Source of the DNA: an uncultured Clostridia bacterium
GTDB taxonomy: Bacteria; Bacillota; Clostridia; TANB77; CAG-508
Assembly (NCBI GenBank): GCA_949118805.1
Contig: CASAUJ010000009.1
Span: forward strand, 1-32,020
Direction: 5' to 3'
DNA length: 32,020 bases
Under the pieces are notes generated by a model. It saw only the letters and a program-made list of their open reading frames with translations. It made no database searches and was not told where the DNA came from. Within the stretch, counting starts at the first letter, position 1. Each line of letters starts with the position of its first letter. Below are positions 16,194-23,240 of this stretch, piece after piece. The position numbers and the translations under genes were made by a program.

Positions 16194-17094
16194 ATGAAAT
16201 TAGAATATCAAATTCAAAAAAATGATATTGGAAAAACTATTCATCATATATTAATCTTTGAATTAAATATTTCAGCAAGATTATTAACCAAACTCATAAA
16301 AAACGAAAAAATTTTTCTAAATCAAAAAAAATGCCATACAAAAACAATCGCCAAAGTAGGAGATCTGTTAGAAATTGATTTTTCTATTCCTGAAGACAAT
16401 ACTAATATTCTTCCTACTAAAATGAATTTTTCTATTCTTTATGAAGATGAATGGTTTTTAGTCCTTGATAAACCCGCTGGAATTCCCATTCATCCTTCCC
16501 AATCTCATTATATGGATTCTTTATCCAATGGAATCAAATTCTATTTTGACTCCATTAAATTGGCAAAAAAAATTCGTCCTGTTAACCGTTTGGATTTAAA
16601 TACCTCTGGCTTAGTTATTTTTGCAAAATGTGAATACATACAAGAAAGCTTTTCAAAACAAATGCTTCAAAAAACTTTCCAAAAAGAATATTTATGTTTA
16701 GTACATGGACTTTTTTCCAAGAAAACGGGAACCATTAATTTGCCAATTGCTAGAAAGCAAGGTAGTATTATTGAAAGATGTATTGACCAAAAAAACGGGC
16801 AATCTTCCATTACCCATTATAAAGTCATTCAAGAATTTAAAAATTATAGTTTGGTAAAATGTATTTTAGAAACTGGTAGAACACATCAAATTCGTGTCCA
16901 TATGGCTTCTATTGGACATGCTTTACTTCGGTGATACCCTCTATGGATCTACTTGTCTTTTCCTTAATCGACAAGCTTTACATAGCCATAAAATGAAATG
17001 TATTCACCCCATTTCTAAAAAAATTTTAACTTTTGAAAGCCCCTTACCAAATGACTTAAAAAATTTGTTAGATGATTTGACTAATTGCCTCTAA
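16194..17094 (+). CDS. RluA/RluD-family 23S rRNA pseudouridine synthase, read through one CGG frameshift
   Basis: A pseudouridine synthase of the RluA/RluC/RluD family. An S4-like N-terminal domain (SARLLTKLIKNEKIFLNQKK) is followed by VLDKPAGIPIHPS and the catalytic block RPVNRLDLNTSGLVIFAK; the usual HRLD histidine is asparagine. RTHQIRVHMASIGHALL then reaches CGG at 16929, directly followed by TGA. Skipping C gives GDTLYGS, matching the invariant GDxLYG of the family, and continues to 17094. The 901 nt minus one base encode 299 residues, the normal length. The ribosome site AAAAGGAG precedes the ATG. The last 27 bp overlap the end of trxA on the other strand. Which uridine is modified cannot be told. 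Confidence 0.88.
16929..16931 (+). other. +1 frameshift site CGG (rluD-like)
   Basis: The in-frame sequence is TTA CTT CGG TGA; dropping C gives CTT-GGT-GAT-ACC, restoring LLGDTLYG. A stop follows the CGG immediately in the upstream frame. It is the only one of the seven sites with GGT in place of GGA. Confidence 0.92.
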
Positions 17095-17388
17095 GATTTC
17101 ACTTTTATCTGTTACACCAATAAAAGTCTTTTTGACTTCTCCTTCTTTTATCAATAAAATAGTAGGAATTGTCATAACATTATACTCCATTGCTAATTCT
17201 TGATTTTCATCTACATTTATTTTTCCTACTTGAATTTTTTCTTTTTCTTCTTCTGCTATCTTATCTATAACAGGAGACATCATTTGACATGGTCCACACC
17301 AATCTGCATAAAAGTCAATTAATACTGGTTTATTTGCCTTTAATACCTCCTCTTCAAAATTTTCCTTATTAATTTTTAATACACTCAT
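17068..17388 (-). CDS. trxA: Thioredoxin
   Basis: A 106-residue thioredoxin with the redox motif WCGPC (30-34) after VLIDFYADW, and the cis-proline in TIPTIL. It reduces disulphides in cytoplasmic proteins and is itself reduced by TrxB, encoded 14 bp upstream in the same operon. The start is preceded by AAGGAGG. Its 3' end overlaps the end of the pseudouridine synthase gene tail to tail by 27 bp. Confidence 0.97.
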   Translation of the reverse strand: MSVLKINKENFEEEVLKANKPVLIDFYADWCGPCQMMSPVIDKIAEEEKEKIQVGKINVDENQELAMEYNVMTIPTILLIKEGEVKKTFIGVTDKSEILEAISQII

Positions 17389-17402
17389 CTTTTATTCCTC
17401 CT

Positions 17403-18280
17403 TTATTTTTCTTCTTCTTTCTTTTTTCTTATGTATTGAATTACTTCCATCCCAGCTTTTGTTCCTTCATATACTGCCTTAGAAATTTGCAATAAGCCTC
17501 CTGTACAATCCCCACAAGCATAAATTCCTTTCACATTCGTTTCCATCTTCTCATTTACTATAATTTTATCATTTCCGTGTAAGGATTCCCAACTTTTTTG
17601 CAAATTCCAAACTTCCAGCAACTCCATTAGCAACAAATACTCCCTCTGTTTTTAGTCGACTTCCATCTTTAAACTGGATTTCCTCTACTTGTTTTTCTCC
17701 TTCTATTGCCTCAATTTCTTTTTCCTCAATTTTTACATTTTCTGCTCTAAATTCGGGAGCTTTTTTTCCATTTGTCAACAAAATAATAGAATCCACTAAA
17801 TGCATTAATTCATTTAATTCAGAAATGGCATAATTACCATTTCCAATCACGACTACCTTCTTATTACGATAAAAAAAGCCATCACATACCGCACAGTAAC
17901 TAATCCCTCTACCTTCGAATTTTTCTATATTTTTGATATTAGGTTTATTTTTTTTATTTCCTGTTGCTAAAATAATACTTCTTGTTGAATATTGATCCTG
18001 TTGCGTTCTTACGATAAATTTTTCTTCTTCTTTCTGTATGCTAATCACTTCTTGTTTTTCTATTAAAACTCCTATATTTTCAGCCTGTCGCTTTCCTTTT
18101 TCATATAATTCTTTTCCTGCAATTCCATTTTCAAATCCATAATAATTTTCAATATATTTTGTTTTTTCTAATGCTGATTCTTCTTGAAATAAAATTAATG
18201 TTTTTAAATTTGCTCTTCCGTGTATATAAACTTGCCGAAATTCCTGCTGGTCCTGCACCAATAATAATAACATCATACAT
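17403..18280 (-). CDS. trxB: Thioredoxin reductase, read through two CGG frameshifts
   Basis: A flavoenzyme that uses NADPH to reduce thioredoxin. Translation begins at ATG 18280 with MYDVIIIGAGPAGISASLYT, the FAD-binding start of the family, and then meets CGG (18220). Skipping C continues GRANLKTLILFQEE, the conserved next stretch. The active-site CAVCDG and the NAD-binding VVVIGNGNYA follow. A second CGG (17577) follows ...KKLGILT; skipping C continues GNDKIIVNEKMETNV and GIYACGDCTGG, the C-terminal FAD motif. The 878 nt minus two bases give exactly 291 residues. Without both shifts the enzyme would lose either its FAD or its NADPH site. The start lies just after the ogt stop, so ogt-trxB-trxA form one operon. 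Confidence 0.93.
17575..17577 (-). other. +1 frameshift site CGG (trxB, site 2)
   Basis: The in-frame sequence is CTT ACA CGG AAA TGA; dropping C gives ACA-GGA-AAT-GAT. A stop lies two codons after the CGG in the upstream frame. Confidence 0.9.
18218..18220 (-). other. +1 frameshift site CGG (trxB, site 1)
   Basis: The in-frame sequence is TAT ACA CGG AAG; dropping C gives ACA-GGA-AGA-GCA, restoring YT-G-RANLKTLI. Homologues have one residue (A, S or G) at this place, so four bases are used for one residue. Confidence 0.92.
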
Positions 18281-18283
18281 TTG

Positions 18284-18751
18284 TCAATCCCTACCTCTTT
18301 TTTCTAATTCTAATAAAAATTGCTTTTTCTCTATTCCTAATGCATATCCCACTAATTTTCCATTTTTTCCTATCACCCTATGACAAGGAATGAGAATCGG
18401 AATTGGATTTACATGGTTTGCCATTCCTACTGCTCTTGCTGCTTTTGGATTCCCTATACTTTTAGCAATTTCTTCATATGTTCTCGTTTCCCCATAAGGG
18501 ATATCTTGTAAGGCTGTCCAAACTTTTTTCATAAATTCTGTACCTTTCAGGTTTAAAGGTACATTAAATGATTTTATTTTTCCTTCTAGATAGTCCGTTA
18601 ATTGTTTTTCTGTTTCTTTTAATAAAGGTGTCTCTTTTAAAACTGCTCCTTGTTGTTTTTCATCTTTTATTTGAATTGCTATTATTTTTCGATTTTCCTC
18701 TATTATGCTAATGGTTCCTATTTTAGTATTTATATTTTTTTGATATTTCAT
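18284..18751 (-). CDS. ogt: Methylated-DNA--protein-cysteine methyltransferase
   Basis: A 155-residue O6-alkylguanine repair protein. The acceptor cysteine is C123 in IPCHRVIG; the upstream IPYGETRTYEEIA and the NPKAARAVGMANHVNPIP helix-turn-helix are typical. It transfers an alkyl group from O6-guanine to itself and is used once. The start at 18751 follows GGAG by 8 nt; an in-frame start at 18787 lies upstream of the ribosome site and is rejected. The stop is 3 bp before the trxB start. Confidence 0.95.
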   Translation of the reverse strand: MKYQKNINTKIGTISIIEENRKIIAIQIKDEKQQGAVLKETPLLKETEKQLTDYLEGKIKSFNVPLNLKGTEFMKKVWTALQDIPYGETRTYEEIAKSIGNPKAARAVGMANHVNPIPILIPCHRVIGKNGKLVGYALGIEKKQFLLELEKRGRD

Positions 18752-18775
18752 ACTAATTACTCCTATTTTTTTAAC

Positions 18776-18804
18776 ATTATAACACATCTCTAAAATTCAT
18801 GCAA
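18776..18804 (-). promoter_or_regulatory. Promoter of ogt-trxB-trxA
   Basis: On the minus strand TTGCAT (18804-18799), 17 bp, then TATAAT (18781-18776) with an extended -10 TG. It abuts the stop codon of the GerQ-like gene. Confidence 0.7.
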
Positions 18805-19149
18805 TTAATAATAAGGATATCGATTATTTGGATTCATATTTTGCATAGAACTATAAATTCCAGTGGTAGAAATAGTAATAAATTTAATGGAATAAATATC
18901 ACAATAAACTAAACTATCATTTTCAAAAGAACGTAATAATATGTAACTAGCCCCAACATCTTGCAAAATTCCAATTCGATCTACTAAATTATTGGTTCCA
19001 ATTAGAAATTCTACCCTCATAAGTTTTCCTATTTGTTCTCTTAAAAATGCTGGTGTATAAATTGGATTGGTCAAAATTTCTGGCGTATTTTGGTTGACTT
19101 CTACTTGTCTGGTTTCTCTTTGGTCTAATTTTTCATCCGCATTTGCCAT
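18805..19149 (-). CDS. GerQ-like spore coat protein
   Basis: A 114-residue protein. After a polar N-terminus, the core from TPAFLREQIGKLMRVEFLIG to ILLRSFENDSLVYCDIYSI and KFITI resembles the GerQ domain, including the pattern of a short nucleic-acid-like beta fold (RVEF, GILQDVGASYILLR). In Bacillus GerQ is a coat protein required for the cortex hydrolase CwlJ to be placed and work in the spore coat. Here it directly follows a CwlJ-like hydrolase gene by 22 bp, which supports both assignments. The ribosome site GGGGGAG precedes the ATG. Confidence 0.75.
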   Translation of the reverse strand: MANADEKLDQRETRQVEVNQNTPEILTNPIYTPAFLREQIGKLMRVEFLIGTNNLVDRIGILQDVGASYILLRSFENDSLVYCDIYSIKFITISTTGIYSSMQNMNPNNRYPYY

Positions 19150-19171
19150 AAATGCTCCCCCTTTCTTATTT

Positions 19172-19618
19172 TTATGTTCGGGAATATTGACTCGTTGGGC
19201 GATAAAAACAATGCTCTCCTAATCTAGTATGAAAAGTTCCTGAACCATTATTCGGAAAAGTAGAACTACAAGTTGGGCGAAATGGATTTAAATACCATAA
19301 ACAATCCCCTATTTCATTTAATCGATTTCCTGCTAGCGCCCAATCAGCAATGTAATAATGTACTTCTGTTGGTGTCATATTGTATATATTCTGTGGATTG
19401 TATTGATTTCTTATCGTTTCTCTTGCACAATCATATTGCCCTTGTTGAAAAATAATATTTCTGATATTTCCTCCTTGTGAAACTCTAGCATATTCTCCTT
19501 CTGAAACATTTACTCGATTCATGGTAACAGAAGCTACTGCTTTCATTCCATTATCTCCTTCTCCTCCTGCTTCACATTGAACTATTCTTGCTAGTAATTC
19601 TCGATCTGAATATGCCAT
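19172..19618 (-). CDS. CwlJ/SleB-like spore cortex-lytic hydrolase
   Basis: A 148-residue protein with the Hydrolase_2 (SleB/CwlJ) domain: LLARIVQCEAGGEGDNGMKA with the probable catalytic glutamate E16, VASVTMNRVN, and IIFQQGQYDCA. There is no signal peptide, as in CwlJ and unlike SleB. The partner GerQ-like gene follows, as in Bacillus germination systems. CwlJ hydrolyses cortex peptidoglycan at germination. The upstream region has GAATATAAT, possibly a sporulation-sigma -10, but I cannot assign the sigma factor. The ribosome site AGGAG is clear. Confidence 0.82.
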   Translation of the reverse strand: MAYSDRELLARIVQCEAGGEGDNGMKAVASVTMNRVNVSEGEYARVSQGGNIRNIIFQQGQYDCARETIRNQYNPQNIYNMTPTEVHYYIADWALAGNRLNEIGDCLWYLNPFRPTCSSTFPNNGSGTFHTRLGEHCFYRPTSQYSRT

Positions 19619-19688
19619 AAAAAATCACTCCTATTTTTATTATATTCCCTTTTTGCTAAAAATGTGCTATGATTATTTAGGTGATTTT

Positions 19689-20225
19689 ATGAAATTATTA
19701 TTTAAAAATACAACCCAATATACCAAACTAATTTATGATCAATTTCTTGCCTTTCATAATCAAAAATATCATTTACGTTATACCCTATATACTTGTCTTA
19801 TCACAGCTTTTCTGTTGCTTTTCTTAATCATACAAGTACAAATTCGTCAATTTGCTTTTGTTTTTTTAATCGGTTGCACGCTAACTGGTTTTCTTCTTTG
19901 GCGATTTTTTCATCCTATTTCTGTTGTTGAAAAAGAATATAAAAGTGAAACCATTCAAGAGGAAAAGGTGTTTTCTTTTTGTTTTTATTCTAATTTTTTT
20001 ACCGTGGAAGATGAAAAAGAATTTTCTGAAATAAAATATCATCAATTAAGTAAAGTTTTTGAAAACAATGATTTTTTCTATTTATATCTTGATAAGACAC
20101 ATGCTTTTTTACTGGATAAATCAAATTTTAAGAACCATGATTCCTCTGCATTTTCCTCTTTCATACAAAAAAAATGTTGGTGGAATTATCATTACATAAA
20201 ACAAAAAACTCACAAAAACACATAA
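19689..20225 (+). CDS. YcxB-like membrane protein
   Basis: The start is placed at ATG 19689, five nt after AGGTGA; an in-frame ATG at 19653 lacks a ribosome site. The 178-residue product has two membrane segments close together (about residues 33-50 and 54-73, around FLLLFLIIQVQI and FAFVFLIGCTLTGFLL), then a soluble domain ending with KVFENNDFFYLYLDKTHAFLLDKSNF. This last stretch is the YcxB-like C-terminal motif. The family has no known function. It diverges from the CwlJ-like gene, and its 3' end forms part of a bidirectional terminator shared with RNase P RNA. Confidence 0.7.
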   Translation: MKLLFKNTTQYTKLIYDQFLAFHNQKYHLRYTLYTCLITAFLLLFLIIQVQIRQFAFVFLIGCTLTGFLLWRFFHPISVVEKEYKSETIQEEKVFSFCFYSNFFTVEDEKEFSEIKYHQLSKVFENNDFFYLYLDKTHAFLLDKSNFKNHDSSAFSSFIQKKCWWNYHYIKQKTHKNT

Positions 20226-20240
20226 TTTTTTGTGAGTTTT
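20204..20240. terminator. Bidirectional terminator between the YcxB-like gene and rnpB
   Basis: AAAACTCACAAAAA and TTTTTTGTGAGTTTT form a 14-bp stem around a short loop, with T-runs in both directions. The left arm lies within the last codons of the YcxB-like gene. Confidence 0.85.
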
Positions 20241-20254
20241 CTCTTTTTATGATA

Positions 20255-20602
20255 AAGAGCAAATCTATAAGCCGGGTTCTGTCTTTTAAAATAGCCATTT
20301 ATCTAGGATATATATTGCTATATATCTCAAGCCACGCAAGTTAGAAGGCGCCGAGCAGGCTTAATCTTCTATTTAGGTGTTGCTTCAGATGGGGTTTACA
20401 CTGTCCCACTATGTCACCATAGTAGCGGTGAGCTCTTACCTCACCTTTTCACCCTTACCTTTATTAAAGGCGGTTATTTTCTGTTGCACTTTCCTTAAGG
20501 TCACCCTCACTAGACGTTATCTAGCATCTTTGCTCTGTGAAGCCCGGACTTTCCTCTCGTAATTCCTTTCGGAAATTTACCAGCGACTATTCAATTTACT
20601 CT
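20255..20602 (-). ncRNA. rnpB: RNase P RNA
   Basis: The minus strand carries the conserved 5' core GAGAGGAAAGTCCGGGCTTC with the ACAGAG that follows, the GGTGACC block, the GCAACAGAAAATA and TAAACCCCATCTG stretches, and the 3' core ACAGAACCCGGCTTATAG. GAGTAAATT at the 5' end pairs with GATTTGCTC at the 3' end as helix P1, which sets the limits to within a few bases. It is the catalytic RNA that removes 5' leaders from tRNA precursors. A TG-extended TATAAT lies 8 bp upstream. Confidence 0.95.
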
Positions 20603-20609
20603 AATTTCT

Positions 20610-20615
20610 ATTATA
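20610..20615 (-). promoter_or_regulatory. Extended -10 of the rnpB promoter
   Basis: On the minus strand TGATATAAT, a consensus extended -10. The -35 at 17 bp (GTGCAT) is weak. Confidence 0.6.
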
Positions 20616-20679
20616 TCATACCAATAGAAAATATGCACGTTTTTTTAGTAATTAAAACTCAAATGATACATTTTTTCTT

Positions 20680-21594
20680 TTAGATATTATTAAATTCTTC
20701 TACTAAATTTTTGTATTTAATCAAGAATACCGCACTATCTTTTAAGGATACTGCATTTTGTAGTTCATTTAGCATAATATATCCTTTGCTAATATTATAT
20801 TGTTTCTTTGTATCTATCTCTGTAGTTGTTAACAATTTTGAATAAATATCAATAGCATTTTTTATATCATTTGCTATCTCCTTCCAATTTCCTGCATCTA
20901 ATTTAGTATATCCTTTTAAAACATTTGCTTTTGTTTCAATTAAGGTAGTATATAGTTCTTCTTGCCCAGAACCTCTTAAAAATTTGGGAAAATATTCATA
21001 TACCTTTACTAATTCTGCTAGTGTTTCCTCTTTGTTATCAGTTTGAACCACAGTTGTTAACCTATCATATTGTGTATTAAACCCTAAAATATCTTCCTGA
21101 CTAATATTAAATTGATATAAATCAATCGTAATTGCTGGAAGGGAAGTATATAAATTTTCAATCTCATTTTTAATTAAATCCCAATTAATTTCTTCTTTGT
21201 TTGTCAATACTCCATTTAATTGCAATTCAAATTTTTTATTGCTTTGTCCATCTTCCTTTTCAGAACCTTCACTTGAATCCTCTGAAGAACTACCTCCTTC
21301 TTTAGAAGCTGACTGCCCTCCTGATCCACTCCCTGATGAACTATTTTCACTCTTAGATTTTTCCATCGTTGCTTTTGACATTTCACTGGTTACTACACTA
21401 TAATTTCTAGCTTCAATATGGTTCATAGAATTTAACAAATTGCTTATTTTTCCTTCCATATATTTAATTTGTGAAAAAGCTTTTTCTTTTTGAGTTTTTG
21501 TATTATCTTTACTTGCATTTGTGTAAATTGTAAGGGATAAAACCAACATAATGATAAATATTAAAACAAAAGCAATTCTTTTTATATTTTTCAT
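20680..21594 (-). CDS. Exported helical protein with Ser/Gly linker
   Basis: A 304-residue protein. The N-terminus (KRIAFVLIFIIMLVLSLTIY) is a signal peptide or membrane anchor with no lipobox cysteine. A helical part follows (KAFSQIKYMEGKISNLL...), then a low-complexity linker of Ser, Gly and Glu (about residues 82-117), then an all-helical C-terminal domain of ~185 residues (INWDLIKNEIENLY, LAELVKVYEYFPKFL). I recognise no family. The linker suggests two folded parts outside the membrane. The gene is isolated, between rnpB and the small gene on the other strand. Confidence 0.65.
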   Translation of the reverse strand: MKNIKRIAFVLIFIIMLVLSLTIYTNASKDNTKTQKEKAFSQIKYMEGKISNLLNSMNHIEARNYSVVTSEMSKATMEKSKSENSSSGSGSGGQSASKEGGSSSEDSSEGSEKEDGQSNKKFELQLNGVLTNKEEINWDLIKNEIENLYTSLPAITIDLYQFNISQEDILGFNTQYDRLTTVVQTDNKEETLAELVKVYEYFPKFLRGSGQEELYTTLIETKANVLKGYTKLDAGNWKEIANDIKNAIDIYSKLLTTTEIDTKKQYNISKGYIMLNELQNAVSLKDSAVFLIKYKNLVEEFNNI

Positions 21595-21713
21595 TTAAAA
21601 TCTCCTCTCATTTTCTATTTTTTCTAGTATTTACATTTTTATTTTACTTTATTCGATGTATAAATTTTATTGTATTTTTTTATACTAAGAAAAAAAGATT
21701 TTTAGGAGTTTTT

Positions 21714-21995
21714 ATGTTAGTAACTGTTCATTTATATAGTCAAAAAAAAGGCGAATTGAACCAATTTTTAAGTCGCTTTTATAATACAAATTTAGATCTA
21801 GAAGAGCATTTGAATTGGGAAAAAAAATATGCTAATCCAATCGAATTAGCAGAGATCATTGGTACCTATATTGATAACAATGAAAAGTTCAATTTGACGA
21901 TGTGGATTAGCTTGGATAAAGACGTCTTTGTTCATGTAACAGAAGAAAATGCAGATAATATTATTAAATATCTGTATGAACGTTTCCCCTATTAA
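21714..21995 (+). CDS. Small conserved-looking hypothetical protein
   Basis: A 93-residue soluble protein: LVTVHLYSQKKGELNQFLSR, a middle part with NPIELAEIIGTYIDNNEKF, and VFVHVTEENADNIIKYLYER. The ribosome site AGGAG lies 5 nt before the ATG. I do not recognise the family. Once dtd is extended through its CGG frameshift, the two genes are tail to tail with only 3 bp between their stops. Confidence 0.6.
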   Translation: MLVTVHLYSQKKGELNQFLSRFYNTNLDLEEHLNWEKKYANPIELAEIIGTYIDNNEKFNLTMWISLDKDVFVHVTEENADNIIKYLYERFPY

Positions 21996-21998
21996 GAA

Positions 21999-22437
21999 TT
22001 ACTTTTCTAAAATAATCGTTACTGGTCCATCATTTAGCAGACTTACTTTCATATGAGCACCAAAAATTCCGTTTTTCCACATGAATTTCATTTTTCTCAC
22101 ATTCAGAGCAAAAATATTCATATAATTCATTGGCTTTTTCGGGTTTAGCAGCTTCTACAAAAGCAGGACGGTTCCCTCCTGTACAATCTGCATATAAAGT
22201 AAACTGAGAAACGATCAATAATTCCCCTTCGACATCTTTCAAAGACAAATTCATTTTATCATTCTCATCTGTAAAAATTCTTAATTTGCAAAGCTTCTTT
22301 ACTAAATAATCCGCTTGGTCTTTTGTATCATTATGTGTTACTCCTAACAATACTAAAAATCCTTTTCCAATTTTTCCTACTACTTTCCCTTCCACTTCTA
22401 CTTGTGCTTCTTTTACTCTTTGTACTACTATTCTCAT
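21999..22437 (-). CDS. dtd: D-aminoacyl-tRNA deacylase, read through one CGG frameshift
   Basis: Removes D-amino acids from mischarged tRNA. The N-terminal part reads MRIVVQRVKEAQVEVEGK, with the SQFTLYADCTGGNRPAF block that forms the active site. At codon 123 (CGG, 22071) the upstream frame would give a 13-residue nonsense tail. Skipping C restores VEK-GIFGAHMKV and then NDGPVTIILEK, the second conserved DTD motif with its Gly-cisPro (GP), which is needed for chiral proofreading. The gene is 439 nt; minus one base this is 145 residues, the family length. The ribosome site AGAGGAA precedes ATG 22437, and a perfect palindrome lies next to it. It follows the zinc-ribbon gene by 33 bp. Confidence 0.93.
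22069..22071 (-). other. +1 frameshift site CGG (dtd)
   Basis: The in-frame sequence is GAA AAA CGG AAT; dropping C gives AAA-GGA-ATT-TTT, restoring the invariant GIFGA motif. Confidence 0.93.
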
Positions 22438-22446
22438 TGTTCCTCT

Positions 22447-22459
22447 GGCTAAATTAGCC
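22447..22459. repeat. 13-bp palindrome next to the dtd ribosome site
   Basis: GGCTAAATTAGCC is symmetric about its central base and lies just upstream of AGAGGAA. It could be an operator or a small RNA hairpin; no function is shown. Confidence 0.4.
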
Positions 22460-22470
22460 TTTCTCCCTCC

Positions 22471-23046
22471 TTATTCATCTTCCTCTTCTTTCTTCTCTTC
22501 TAATTTTACATTAGATTCTATTTCTACTGTTTTTTCTAGATTTGTTTGTTCTTCCTTCTTCTCATCCTTCTCTTCCTTTGTTTCTAATTCTTCTATAACA
22601 ATTTGTTCTTCTATTCTATCATCCTCTTCTACTTCTGTATTCTCAAAATCTTCTAAAATTTCAATTTCTTCCTTTTCTTCTAAATCTTGTTTTACACCAC
22701 AATTTTTACAAAATTTATCTTCTTTTTCAATTTCTTTATAACATTTTTTGCATAATTTTTTATCTTTTAACGCTAAACATTCTTTTAACAAATGATCTAT
22801 TTCATCACTTAATACATCAATTTTTGTACACTGTTCTTCTAACTCACTTTTTATTTCTATCTCTTCTTCTCGGATATGCTTTTCATACACCTTTTTCCCA
22901 ATATCCTCATAAATATCATTAATTTGTGTTTTCAATTCCCCTATTTTAAATTTTATTTTTGTTTCTTTGGCTATTTTTCCCGTTTTATCAGCTGTCATTT
23001 TGTATGCCTCTGACGCCTTTTTTCCTAATTTATCAAAAAATTCCAC
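22471..23046 (-). CDS. Zinc-ribbon protein with long acidic tail
   Basis: The start is GTG 23046, eight nt after GGAG; an in-frame ATG at 23106 would begin inside an inverted repeat and is rejected. The 191-residue product has a helical N-terminal half (FFDKLGKKASEAYKMTADKT, IGELKTQINDIYEDIGKKVY). A zinc ribbon follows, CKKCYKEIEKEDKFCKNCG (about residues 98-116). The last ~70 residues are almost all Glu, Asp, Lys and Val. Similar helix-plus-zinc-ribbon proteins occur widely in Firmicutes without known function. It is upstream of dtd in the same direction. Confidence 0.7.
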   Translation of the reverse strand: MEFFDKLGKKASEAYKMTADKTGKIAKETKIKFKIGELKTQINDIYEDIGKKVYEKHIREEEIEIKSELEEQCTKIDVLSDEIDHLLKECLALKDKKLCKKCYKEIEKEDKFCKNCGVKQDLEEKEEIEILEDFENTEVEEDDRIEEQIVIEELETKEEKDEKKEEQTNLEKTVEIESNVKLEEKKEEEDE

Positions 23047-23077
23047 TTTTATCACTCCTTTTTTCCATACAATGATC

Positions 23078-23208
23078 ATGTGCAATGGGGACGTTTCCTT
23101 TTTCACATCTCATGAAAATTTAACTAAATAAATATGCAATAACTTTTTCTATCTACAATATTTATAATTTTAAAAGGATGTGAAAAAGGAAACGTCCCCA
23201 TTGCACAT
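23078..23208. repeat. MITE-like element with perfect 32-bp inverted repeats
   Basis: The arms at 23078-23109 and 23177-23208 are perfectly inverted over 32 bp (ATGTGCAATGGGGACGTTTC, then CTTTTTCACATC). The centre is 67 bp of AT-rich sequence. No open frame fits inside and I see no clear target duplication. The arm core GGGGACGTTTCC resembles, but is not the same as, the GGGACGTTCC core of elements A and B, so it may be a sister family. It fills the gap between gpsA and the zinc-ribbon gene. Confidence 0.85.
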
Positions 23209-23240
23209 ATTATATTTATTATTCGAATTTTTTCTCTTTC

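Noticed and set aside
20377..20562. A plus-strand protein within 20377-20562
   Set aside because: The segment lies inside the RNase P RNA gene on the minus strand.
23047..23106. Longer start for the zinc-ribbon gene
   Set aside because: The added residues would be encoded by the arm of an inverted repeat; GGAG and GTG at 23046 fit better.
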